Assembly: GCA_004282745.1 (NCBI GenBank)
Contig: SHMT01000007.1
Location: forward strand, 1-64,000
Origin: Candidatus Scalindua sp. SCAELEC01
Lineage (GTDB): Bacteria; Planctomycetota; Brocadiia; Brocadiales; Scalinduaceae
DNA length: 64,000 nucleotides
Reading direction: 5' to 3'
Shown here: positions 16,532 to 24,256 of the stretch, piece by piece
How the letters are laid out: the number at the start of each line of letters is the position of its first letter
Numbering within the stretch: position 1 is the first letter of the stretch
Notes under the pieces: model-generated
Databases searched by the model: none
What the model was told of the DNA's origin: nothing
What the model saw: only the letters and a program-made list of their open reading frames with translations
Translations under genes and position numbers: made by a program

Positions 16532-16560
16532 TTGACAAAATTTCTAACATGTACTATTGT
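16532..16560 (+). promoter_or_regulatory. sigma70-type promoter for hicBA
   Basis: TTGACA at 16532-16537, a 17-bp spacer and TATTGT at 16555-16560. The start point would lie about 60 bp before the hicB ATG. Confidence 0.6.
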
Positions 16561-16626
16561 TAAACTAACTACATTTTATAGGATCTGCTCAACTCGATAA
16601 AATCTCTATGGAAAGGGAAATCTTCT

Positions 16627-16881
16627 ATGGCAGAATATCTTATTCCCATATCAATTGAGTATTTAGAAGAAGGAGAATACCTGGCTACAAGCCAAGTTCT
16701 ACAAGGATTTCTGGCCCAAGGAAGAACTATCGCAGAAACTATTGAAATCGCAGAAGATGTCGCTCGAAAGATCATTGAATCATGCATTGAACATGGAGAC
16801 ACCCTCCCTGAAAACCTTGCCATAGGTACTAGCCCTAATTTCAAACTAGACATTAATATTCCCGTTCCGGTAGAGAAATGA
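16627..16881 (+). CDS. hicB: HicB family antitoxin
   Basis: 84 residues with the HicB partial RNase-H-like fold: IPISIEYLEEGEYLATSQVLQGFLAQGRTIAETIEIAEDVARKII. It neutralises the HicA toxin encoded immediately downstream (ATGA overlap of 4 bp). The protein has no obvious added DNA-binding domain. A sigma70-type promoter and repeated AGTTGCAT boxes lie upstream; autoregulation by the complex is common in the family. Confidence 0.88.
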   Translation: MAEYLIPISIEYLEEGEYLATSQVLQGFLAQGRTIAETIEIAEDVARKIIESCIEHGDTLPENLAIGTSPNFKLDINIPVPVEK

Positions 16882-17108
16882 GCAGTCGCCTTCCTGTGTT
16901 GAAGCCATCAGACGTAATCCGCAAGCTTCGGAAGGCAGGGTTTATGTTTGATAGACACGCAAAAGGAAGTCATGAAATCTGGTATAATCCTGACACTCGC
17001 AAACGTACGATCGTCCCCAATCACTCCGGCAAAAATATCCCTAAAGGTACTTTGCGTGCGATCATTCAACAAGACGGATTTACGATTGAAGAATTCAATA
17101 GTCTTTAG
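16878..17108 (+). CDS. hicA: HicA family toxin (mRNA interferase)
   Basis: 76 residues, a dsRBD-like fold with the catalytic His in KGSHEIW (His32), followed by RKRTIVPNHSGKNIPKGTL and AIIQQDGF. HicA proteins cleave mRNA. The gene overlaps hicB by 4 bp in the antitoxin-then-toxin order, which couples synthesis of both. All family positions appear intact, so it is probably active. Confidence 0.9.
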   Translation: MSSRLPVLKPSDVIRKLRKAGFMFDRHAKGSHEIWYNPDTRKRTIVPNHSGKNIPKGTLRAIIQQDGFTIEEFNSL

Positions 17109-17109
17109 C

Positions 17110-17544
17110 ATCGTAGCTTTACTATCTTATAGCATGCCTTATTCATGTTGGGAAAATTGTAAATCTACAAGTGACTCTCAAAACGAAGATGCATCTTTTC
17201 ATTTGACAGGATAAAGGCAAGTACACCAGAGGAATCTTACCCTCATGGGGTGTATTAAAAATCTCATTATATAAGGAAAGCAGGAAACCAAGAAAAGGGA
17301 AAAGAAAAGGTAAGAAACACGGACTTTTGTTAAACATCGCCTTGGTTACCATTAATTACGAAATATCAAAACCTAAATGCAGGAGGTCAAACCTGACTTA
17401 TCGACAAATATCGCTTTAAAGGATTAATAGAAACAGTACTCTAACGCCATATGATGAGTCAGCATAATCTCTCGCGAACCACTTCCGCACCTCCTTATTT
17501 TACTTATCCCCTTTTTTCATAATTAGTGTTTATTCCAAACCAAG
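17110..17544. other. intergenic region between two hicBA loci, no feature seen
   Basis: About 435 bp between convergent hicA genes. No gene was recognised. Confidence 0.45.
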
Positions 17545-17709
17545 TTATTTTCTTATAATTCCACAAAGACTTTCTTTAATTTCAGAATGGCGAGGCACGG
17601 GAGCTTTTTTCCCATTTCTAGGGTTTGTGTAAATATCATGTTTTTTCCCGTGGCGTTTCAAATAACAACCTCCCTTGATTAGCTCCCTTATAAAATTACC
17701 TCTTTTCAA
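17545..17709 (-). CDS. hicA: HicA family toxin, short second copy
   Basis: 54 residues beginning at TTG 17709, overlapping the hicB stop by 4 bp. The sequence has LIKGGCYLKRHGKKHDIY (catalytic His24 in KKHDIY), NPRNGKKAPVPRHSEIKE and a final CGIIRK, the HicA layout at nearly full length. The start could lie slightly elsewhere. It lies downstream of its HicB antitoxin and differs from the first pair. Confidence 0.75.
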   Translation of the reverse strand: MKRGNFIRELIKGGCYLKRHGKKHDIYTNPRNGKKAPVPRHSEIKESLCGIIRK

Positions 17710-17912
17710 ACCTCAACTCCTATTTCCTTAATCTTTACATCTTTGTTGGATTTTACCACTTCATCTTCCATCATCATATGATAGGCGTCTTTTATGTTCT
17801 CCTCTAACTCTTCAATGGTTTCTCCTTGGCTGAAGACACCTGGAATTTCCCTTAATCTTCCGACATACCAATTATCATCAATCCAATATTCTAAAGAAAA
17901 GTGTCTAATCAT
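17706..17912 (-). CDS. hicB: HicB family antitoxin, second copy
   Basis: 68 residues: FSLEYWIDDNWYVGRLREIPGVFSQGETIEELEENIKDAYHMMMED is the typical HicB core. It partners the short HicA gene that overlaps its stop codon. The protein is a minimal antitoxin lacking a DNA-binding extension. Confidence 0.85.
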   Translation of the reverse strand: MIRHFSLEYWIDDNWYVGRLREIPGVFSQGETIEELEENIKDAYHMMMEDEVVKSNKDVKIKEIGVEV

Positions 17913-17992
17913 ACTGCCTCCTATTTAAGTTTTAAGTACAAATATACGTAACAAAGTTCTTTACTATAAATTCTGTTTTTTTACCTGTTCCC

Positions 17993-18085
17993 TTAGTTGG
18001 TAAGTTCCGCAACATTGGTGTCAATCGCATCCAATTCATCTGCAAGTATTTCGCCAGGGTGTATAGGGTCTTTCCAATTTTTCAT
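17993..18085 (-). pseudogene. truncated HigA-type antitoxin
   Basis: 30 codons reading MKNWKDPIHPGEILADELDA, then IDTNVAELTN and a stop. IHPGEIL-x-EL is the N-terminal signature of HigA/VapI XRE-family antitoxins, whose helix-turn-helix should continue for another 60 residues. The rest and any HigB partner are missing. It lies between hicBA copy 2 and an hpnB fragment. Confidence 0.7.
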
Positions 18086-18092
18086 TATTTTA

Positions 18093-18239
18093 ATATTTGT
18101 CCCGGTTAATTTGTGAATCGGCATGGTCCTGCTCCAACCGGGAAGGAAGTGTCACGGGGAGCGAATCCGCCTCATTTCGGGCCGATACAGACTTGGCCAT
18201 TGTGAAAGGGACACCTGCATAGTCAAACGTTTCCCATCT
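18093..18239 (-). pseudogene. duplicated fragment of hpnB
   Basis: A short frame with RWETFDYAGVPF and SARNEADSLPVTLP matches residues 31-77 of the HpnB protein encoded at 19478-20629. DNA identity is high, but about 14 bp are deleted between the MAKSV and SARNEA codons. It is a partial copy with no complete domain and no function expected. Confidence 0.8.
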
Positions 18240-18249
18240 CTCCAAGATC

Positions 18250-18747
18250 TTATTCGAGCTTCGCTTGATTATCGAGTTCAATATCCCTTAAGATTTTGAG
18301 TTTTTTAATATCGTCTTTATCACGATCTCTGCCTGTTATCTCTTTCATTTTTATCAAGTCTTCTTTTGAAACTATGGGATACTCCGTATCTCTTACCACA
18401 AAGATTATTTTCTTGGCATCTTTATAGTTGACTGGAGAGGCAATGACCAAATCAACTTCTTCAATTCCACGGTAAAAGTTAAGAGCCTTCATATTTTTGT
18501 TTTGTATCCAGTTATTTCTTGTTTGAGAGTCGGCTAATCCCATAGGGTCAACCGGTATCTTGCAAGTAAATCCTGACTCTTTGAGAGTTGTAACCGCCTT
18601 TGCAATATTATTATCTTCAAGCTCCAGGATAATATCCAGATCAGCCGTCATGCGAATATGTCCGTGAAGATTTACCGCCACACCTCCAACAATCGCATAC
18701 CTCACTGCTGCATTATTTAGAGCCCTGATGACTTCCTCGTAAAACAT
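18250..18747 (-). CDS. AbiEii-like nucleotidyltransferase
   Basis: 165 residues with YAIVGGVAVNLHGHIRMTADLDIIL, the GGxAxxxHG and DxD pattern of AbiEii/MNT-type nucleotidyltransferases, and a C-terminal KEDLIKMKEITGRDRDKDD region. Such proteins act as toxins that nucleotidylate tRNA or as antitoxin-type enzymes, depending on subgroup. The gene overlaps a small upstream gene by 35 bp, consistent with a two-gene toxin-antitoxin unit. Its precise activity is not known. Confidence 0.75.
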   Translation of the reverse strand: MFYEEVIRALNNAAVRYAIVGGVAVNLHGHIRMTADLDIILELEDNNIAKAVTTLKESGFTCKIPVDPMGLADSQTRNNWIQNKNMKALNFYRGIEEVDLVIASPVNYKDAKKIIFVVRDTEYPIVSKEDLIKMKEITGRDRDKDDIKKLKILRDIELDNQAKLE

Positions 18748-18949
18748 CTCTCTGCTCCCTGATTTTTTTATTGAAACAATTTGCCTCTTCCAGCCATTGA
18801 AGGATCTGTTCCGGAGTCCAGGTAATATTATGCCTCAATTTTGCCTCTTCAGATTCCCACCCTCCGAAATCAATGATGTTTCCCTTACTATCGTACTTTA
18901 TAGATAAATCACTCTTTTTCGTACCCGACGTTATATCTTCATTAGCCAC
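18713..18949 (-). CDS. small protein partnered with the nucleotidyltransferase
   Basis: 78 residues of no recognised family: GNIIDFGGWESEEAKLRHNITWTPEQILQWLEEANCF, then a charged tail. It overlaps the nucleotidyltransferase gene by 35 bp and lies first, the usual antitoxin position. The partner role is inferred from layout only. Confidence 0.55.
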   Translation of the reverse strand: MANEDITSGTKKSDLSIKYDSKGNIIDFGGWESEEAKLRHNITWTPEQILQWLEEANCFNKKIREQRDVLRGSHQGSK

Positions 18950-19330
18950 TCTCCAGTCCTCCTTTACTGTATCGTGTTTGATAGAAGAAAAGCATCTTCA
19001 TAAAATTATGAAATATATATCCGTTTGAAATAATAATTTGGTCTATTGTATTAATTCTGAGGCTTATAATACTCAGGTTATGACTACCGAGAAACTCACG
19101 GCTGCAGAAAAAATAACATACCCCTTTCTCTATTAGTCATCATGGTATTTTCACAATTGTTTTACTCGTTATAGATTACAAATGGTAACTCCCACACAAT
19201 CAACTATTAATTGCCGTTAACATCATACCACTTTGGAGTGAAAAGTATAATAAAAAGAGGCTCGGCCTGTCAATATGACACCCCAATTTCCACACAAATC
19301 TTGCACCCTTTTCAGAGTTAAAATCTATAT
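18950..19330. other. intergenic region, no feature seen
   Basis: About 380 bp of AT-rich sequence between the nucleotidyltransferase pair and repeat A. No gene was identified. Confidence 0.4.
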
Positions 19331-19475
19331 AGTGCTTGAACGGAAACCATGTGATTGAACTAAAACTGCCCAGATACAAGGCGCGCTGATTTCGTAACCG
19401 GAACGTACACAAGTACGTGAGGATTACGAAATTATTACAGCAACGCCGTAGATGAGTAGTTTTGGTTCAATCACT
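19331..19475. repeat. repeat family A, copy 1 (reverse orientation)
   Basis: 145-bp element with ends AGTGCTTGAACGG and GGTTCAATCACT. Near-duplicate 4-mers (ATAT and ATCT) flank it. It ends two bases before the hpnB stop codon. Confidence 0.8.
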
Positions 19476-19477
19476 AT

Positions 19478-20629
19478 CTATTTTTTTACCCGTGCACCCC
19501 TCCACTCGCGTCTGCCGGAAAGGTAGTTGATAGCGGAAGAGACAGTCATTGCCGCATAGAGTATCCCTGCGAGAGGAAAGGCAATCCCTCTCACCATACT
19601 AAGCCCAAAGAAACGGAGCGTTGGGATGTAGGTAATTACCATTAACACGTGGGCAACGCAGGAGAGAGAGAGAACTGCGGGTGAACCGGTACCCGTGATC
19701 CATGCGCAAATACCTCCAACGGGTACTAGGAATAAGATGGCCATCCCCAGGACCGTTAAACATAAAAGGAACCATGAACATCGCAATTGTACAAAAGCAT
19801 TACGGGCAACCATATTCCAAACCTCGGCCAGTTGACGGTAGGAGCGAATGCTTACGGCAGACTTTGTAAGGGAGAGGGCTATTGGCAATTCTGCCTGTTT
19901 TACCCTCTTAGCAAGTGCGAGGTCATCAATCCACGCATCTCGATGCCCCTCAATACCTCCAATTTTGTCAAGGGCCTTTCGCTCAATGAGTATGCAGCCA
20001 CCAGCCGCTGCAGATACAGGTGATCGTCGGTCCCTCACTTTCTCAAATGGATACATAACATGAAAGAAGTAGACAAAGGCGGGAATAAGAAGCCGCGGCC
20101 ATACTCCTTTCGTATCGAGTAGTACCATCAGGGAGACCATTGATCTTTTTTCCGTCAATGCCTTGGCAACCAAACCTCTCCAGAGATTTGGACGATGAGA
20201 AATATCTGCATCCGTAAAGAGCAGCCACTCCCCTGAGGAGGTTTTGATACCTTGCTGGAGTGCCCATAATTTGCCCGTCCAACCAGGTGGCGGAGTCGTT
20301 CCAGATACGATGCGAATCTTGCCATCAAACCTCCCTGCAATCTCAAGTGCACATTCTGCTGTATGATCATGAGATTCATCATCGATCACGATAATTTCTG
20401 AATCGGGATAGTTCTGGTCCAACCAGGAAGGGAGTGTCACGGGGAGTGAATCAGCTTCATTTCGGGCCGGCACAATAACAGACAGACTTGGCCATTGTGA
20501 AATCGGTACGTTTACGTGGTCAACCGTTTCCCATCTCTCTCTCATCCTCCAGCGCAGTGGCATACATACCAGCAACAACCATATTAAGGCTGAAGCGTTA
20601 CAGAAGAAGAGCAAAAAGAGGTTTAACAT
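19478..20629 (-). CDS. hpnB: hopanoid-associated family 2 glycosyltransferase HpnB
   Basis: 383 residues with the HpnB layout: N-terminal membrane segment, LSVIVPARNEAD (GT2 start, about 49-60), VIDDES (81-86), PPGWTGKLWA (114-123), TDADI (139-143), LIPAFVYFFHVMYPF, AAAGGCILIERKAL, IDDLALAKRVK, and C-terminal membrane helices. HpnB is found in hopanoid gene sets and is thought to act on hopanoid or membrane lipids; the acceptor is not shown here. No other hopanoid gene is next to it. Its 3' end abuts repeat A, and a partial copy of its 5' region lies at 18093-18239. Confidence 0.85.
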   Translation of the reverse strand: MLNLFLLFFCNASALIWLLLVCMPLRWRMRERWETVDHVNVPISQWPSLSVIVPARNEADSLPVTLPSWLDQNYPDSEIIVIDDESHDHTAECALEIAGRFDGKIRIVSGTTPPPGWTGKLWALQQGIKTSSGEWLLFTDADISHRPNLWRGLVAKALTEKRSMVSLMVLLDTKGVWPRLLIPAFVYFFHVMYPFEKVRDRRSPVSAAAGGCILIERKALDKIGGIEGHRDAWIDDLALAKRVKQAELPIALSLTKSAVSIRSYRQLAEVWNMVARNAFVQLRCSWFLLCLTVLGMAILFLVPVGGICAWITGTGSPAVLSLSCVAHVLMVITYIPTLRFFGLSMVRGIAFPLAGILYAAMTVSSAINYLSGRREWRGARVKK

Positions 20630-21238
20630 AATACCACGAGAATAGGAGTAAGGGTCCGAAAATAAAGAATTTCATTTTAATCTAATGTCGGTTATACTTG
20701 AAGAGAAATACTTAATTATTCAGCGAATTACAAAACAGAATTCAGGAGTCAGAAGTCAGAATAAAAAACTTTAAATACCATTGTTATGATGCGTACCGAA
20801 TAAGATTCAAAATTCTTAAATACTAGAGACATTATAATTAGTATAACGTTTCATTAAAATATCGACACTGCTGCATATGTTAGCCGCAGGCTTCAAATTG
20901 CGTAATATCAATGAAAGATAGAGACCTAAAGGTGTAATAAACTGTAAGCATATTAATGAATATGCTGTACTGATTGCTTGTTCAGTATTGAATACTGATT
21001 CTACATGTTTTAAACTATTTACGCATTTGGAGCAATCTGCATGGCTGGTCCAGCGATAAAATCAGTGGAGACATTCTCAACGTAGTTGCAGGTTGATGGA
21101 ATAATTTACTAAGCTGCTAATGAAGACTTGCAGTTAGTTCTAAGTTGTTTCGTGTCAGAAAAATATTCTGAATTCTTTCTCCTGAATTCTGGATGCTGAA
21201 TAGATACAAATACTTTATAAAATCTGGTCTGTTTCACG
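20630..21238. other. intergenic region, no feature seen
   Basis: About 600 bp between divergent hpnB and gph. It is AT-rich; no gene or clear promoter could be supported. Confidence 0.4.
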
Positions 21239-21904
21239 ATGAATAACACCCCTTACAATGCCGTTATATTTGACCTGGACGGGACCTTACTCAATACGTT
21301 GGAAGATCTGGCCAATTCTATGAACCGCGTTCTTGGACAAAATGGGTTCCCCACTCACCAAACAGATGCATATCGTTATTTTGTCGGAGATGGAGCCCTC
21401 GAACTTGTCAACAGGGCACTACCTATTGAGAAGAGAATTGACAGTATAGCAACTCAATGTCTTGAGGATTTTCGCACCGACTACAGAGAGAATTGGAAGA
21501 TCAAAACTGCCCCCTATGAGGGAGTTCCAGAAATGCTGGATGCACTAAAAATGCGCAAGGTCAAGATGGCGATATTGTCAAACAAGCCTCACGAACACAC
21601 GAAACGGTGCGTGACAGAGCTTTTGCCACAGTGGGATTTCAGTATTGTACTCGGCCAGCGCAACGGGATACCTCGAAAACCGGACCCAATTGGTGCATTT
21701 GAGGTGGCTGAGCACATGAACATACCACCGTCCGAATTCATCTACCTTGGTGATACAGACATTGACATGAAGACGTCCGTTACTGCAGGGATGTTTCCCG
21801 TGGGAGCGCTCTGGGGTTTTAGGACCGCCGAAGAGTTACAGGAGAGTGGTGCACAGGCATTGATCTCACATCCGCTTGAGATTTTACCCCTCTTGGTCCC
21901 TTAA
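21239..21904 (+). CDS. gph: HAD-family phosphoglycolate phosphatase
   Basis: 221 residues. HAD motif I is FDLDGT (11-16; Asp12 and Asp14), motif II ILSNKPH, motif III near RKPDP and motif IV YLGDTDIDMKTS. Overall it matches Gph-type phosphatases, which remove phosphate from 2-phosphoglycolate; other HAD substrates such as pyrophosphate are possible. The gene stands alone. Confidence 0.8.
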   Translation: MNNTPYNAVIFDLDGTLLNTLEDLANSMNRVLGQNGFPTHQTDAYRYFVGDGALELVNRALPIEKRIDSIATQCLEDFRTDYRENWKIKTAPYEGVPEMLDALKMRKVKMAILSNKPHEHTKRCVTELLPQWDFSIVLGQRNGIPRKPDPIGAFEVAEHMNIPPSEFIYLGDTDIDMKTSVTAGMFPVGALWGFRTAEELQESGAQALISHPLEILPLLVP

Positions 21905-21964
21905 TGAGATTGTTTTGACCATTTTTGGTAAAATATTCATTAAAAGACTTTTTCATTATGTCTG

Positions 21965-22140
21965 ACCCATCCGAATGGCTGATAGGCCGGGCGGATAAGC
22001 ACCAAATGATAAATTCCAAATCACAAACAAATTCCAATGAAGAAATCCAAAATGCTAAAAAGGCTGATTCTGGTCATTCGCCTGCCCGAATGAATCGTTC
22101 AGGCGGCGACATTGTAATTTGATACTTGTTTGTTGTTTGT
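21965..22140. repeat. two REP-like palindromes within inverted AT-rich repeats
   Basis: GC-rich palindromes at about 21965-21997 (CCATCCGAATGG with GGCCGGGCGG) and 22078-22108 (GCCTGCCCGAAT with TTCAGGC). The sequence between and around them has AAATTCCAA and TTGTTTGT inverted segments. These match REP-like units at 41.2, 41.5, 46.4 and 51.5 kb. Confidence 0.6.
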
Positions 22141-22286
22141 AATTAAGACAATTTTTTAAATAAAACTGCTAAGCAATTCCAACATCTGATCAGAATTGCC
22201 ATAATTTATAAATTCTGTTTGGTTTTTGCTTGTCCGGGTTAGGGAAAAACAATTTGGCCTTTTGCATAGCCGAATTTGCACATCGT

Positions 22287-23315
22287 CTATGGCACCAGAA
22301 CCATTTTCCCGAACTGTCTTCGCTCTATCATCTTAGTTTGTGCCTCTACAGCCTCTTTCAGCTGAAATACCGAGTCAACGACAGGCTTTAATTTACCAGA
22401 CTCAACCAGGCGTAATACCTCCATTAGCTCCTTCCTGCTCCCCATGTAACAGCCAGAAATGGAGAGCTGTTTGGCAAAGAAAAAGCGCAGGTCAATATTC
22501 ACTGTTGGACCGCTGGTGGCACCACACGTTACAACCCTTCCCCCCCGTTTGAGGCATAAGAGGCTCTTCTCAAATGTCTCCGGTCCGATGTGTTCGAATA
22601 CAACATCAACGCCGTTACCATGGGTAAACTCTTTTACCTTCTCCACAAAGTCGTCTTGTAGATAGTTGATTCCAAAATCTGCACCCAACTGCCCGGCCTT
22701 TTCCAATTTCTCAAGAGTGCTCGCCGTCGTTATCACCTCTGCACCGCTCAGCTTTGCTACCTGAATTGCTGCACTACCGATACCACTGCCAGCAGCATGA
22801 ACCAATACGGTTTCTCCCGCTCTCAGTACGGCACGTGTCTTAAGCATATGCCATGCAGTTAAAAATACGAGCGGTACGGCCGCCCACTCTTCAAAGGATA
22901 ACACATCAGAAATTTCAACAATATTCTCAGCCGATACTTTAACATATTCCGCATAGCCGCCGTCAATTTGAAACCCCATTATCTTGAATTCGCTACAGAG
23001 ACTATCATTGGCCGAAAGACAGTATTCACACTTACCACAACTTAAGCCCGGTGCAACAAGTACTCTTTGACCTTCACATACCTGTTTTACACCGGCACCA
23101 ACTTGTGCTACCTCACCACTGATTTCACACCCAAGGATATGAGGTAAAGGGATCGAAAAGCCAGGTATTCCTTCTCTTACCCATATATCGAGATGGTTCA
23201 AACCACATGCCTTTACCTTAACCAACACCTCAGAAGAAGAGATCTCTGGAACTGGGCGGTCTGCATATTTTAAATTGCTCACGTCACCATGGTCATAAAA
23301 GACTACGGCCTTCAT
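22287..23315 (-). CDS. zinc-type medium-chain alcohol dehydrogenase
   Basis: 342 residues of the MDR superfamily. Catalytic zinc ligands are Cys37 (ACGLNHLD) and the PHILGCE segment (His59, Glu64). The structural zinc site is Cys93, Cys96, Cys99 and Cys107 (CGKCEYC...C). The NAD(P) fold is AGSGIGSAAIQVAKLSGAEV. The likely reaction is NAD(P)-dependent alcohol or quinone/enone reduction; the substrate is not evident. It starts immediately after the rubredoxin stop (TAA then ATG), so the two form an operon. Confidence 0.85.
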   Translation of the reverse strand: MKAVVFYDHGDVSNLKYADRPVPEISSSEVLVKVKACGLNHLDIWVREGIPGFSIPLPHILGCEISGEVAQVGAGVKQVCEGQRVLVAPGLSCGKCEYCLSANDSLCSEFKIMGFQIDGGYAEYVKVSAENIVEISDVLSFEEWAAVPLVFLTAWHMLKTRAVLRAGETVLVHAAGSGIGSAAIQVAKLSGAEVITTASTLEKLEKAGQLGADFGINYLQDDFVEKVKEFTHGNGVDVVFEHIGPETFEKSLLCLKRGGRVVTCGATSGPTVNIDLRFFFAKQLSISGCYMGSRKELMEVLRLVESGKLKPVVDSVFQLKEAVEAQTKMIERRQFGKMVLVP

Positions 23316-23480
23316 TTAGCCCCCCACTACTTGAAAAGCATCTTTATTTGCACCACATGCAGGACAGACCCAATCATCGGGGAGATCTTCAAATGACGTA
23401 TTTGGTTCAATACCAGCCAAACTATCGCCTTTCCCCGGATCGTATACATAACCACAAACCGTACATTCCCAACTTGACAT
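23316..23480 (-). CDS. rubredoxin
   Basis: 54 residues, a full-length rubredoxin: [15 protein letters not shown] with Cys6 and Cys9, and [15 protein letters not shown] with Cys39 and Cys42, the four iron ligands. AGGAGG lies 6-8 bases upstream of the ATG. It carries single electrons between redox partners in anaerobes, and the stop directly abuts the dehydrogenase start. The rubredoxin-accepting FprA flavo-diiron protein at 27769-28986 is a plausible partner. Confidence 0.95.
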   Translation of the reverse strand: MSSWECTVCGYVYDPGKGDSLAGIEPNTSFEDLPDDWVCPACGANKDAFQVVGG

Positions 23481-23658
23481 ATAAACTCCTCCTAAAAGTA
23501 TGTTAATTCTTCATTAAAAACAAAACCGTTAACTGATAACCTTACACTTAAATACCTATTTCGAAATATCTCGTCAGTATCTTAAAACACAACGACGATA
23601 CACAGCTATTTATCTTACCTCATAAATTTGGATAAAACAAAGTCTTTTTTTAAGGACT

Positions 23659-23943
23659 CTACGTATCCGTATTCTCAGGAATAACTTGACGGAACGACAC
23701 CCCCTTAATCCTCTTCAGGCAATCTTCTAAAGCCCGTTCGATGGTATCTCCTAAACCGACGTATGCGGTATTGGTACAGTCACGCGTAATAAGGGTAGGA
23801 ACCGCAATGAAAGTTCCTCTGTCCGAACCACCTAAAGGTTCTCTCACATTAATAAATATTTTCCCCTCTTCTCTCTCTAATTCAAATTGATGTACGCGAG
23901 ACAAGACATCGTCCCGATTTAAGAGTCCTTCTGTGTTTACCAT
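23659..23943 (-). CDS. conserved hypothetical protein
   Basis: 94 residues, unrecognised. The sequence has an N-terminal helix region and ALEDCLKRIKGV. No signal peptide or metal motif is visible. A GTFIAVPTLITRD strand region suggests a compact alpha/beta fold. It lies in the gap after rubredoxin. Confidence 0.45.
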   Translation of the reverse strand: MVNTEGLLNRDDVLSRVHQFELEREEGKIFINVREPLGGSDRGTFIAVPTLITRDCTNTAYVGLGDTIERALEDCLKRIKGVSFRQVIPENTDT

Positions 23944-24256
23944 CCTATCTCCTAAGATAAATGTCTACTACAAAATAAAATTACAAAAAACCAAAACATA
24001 AAGCCTTCGTTTATGTTCTAACAGAAGTATTGTTGCTGCAATTTGTTAAAATAAAGTTTCAAAGGTCAGGGGTCATCCTGACTACATAATCACCTTATTC
24101 TTATAAATTCTTTGGCTAATCTTTAGTTTCTCTTTAATTTTTCCCAAAAACGATAACATATTGTTCCGACTGTTCTATAAGTAGATATGGTTTATTGATG
24201 AAATGTACTTTTTATCGCTTTATGCAACAAGCTCTCTACTATACATTTTTGTTCTT
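23944..24256. other. intergenic region, no feature seen
   Basis: About 310 bp, AT-rich, with no gene recognised. Confidence 0.4.
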
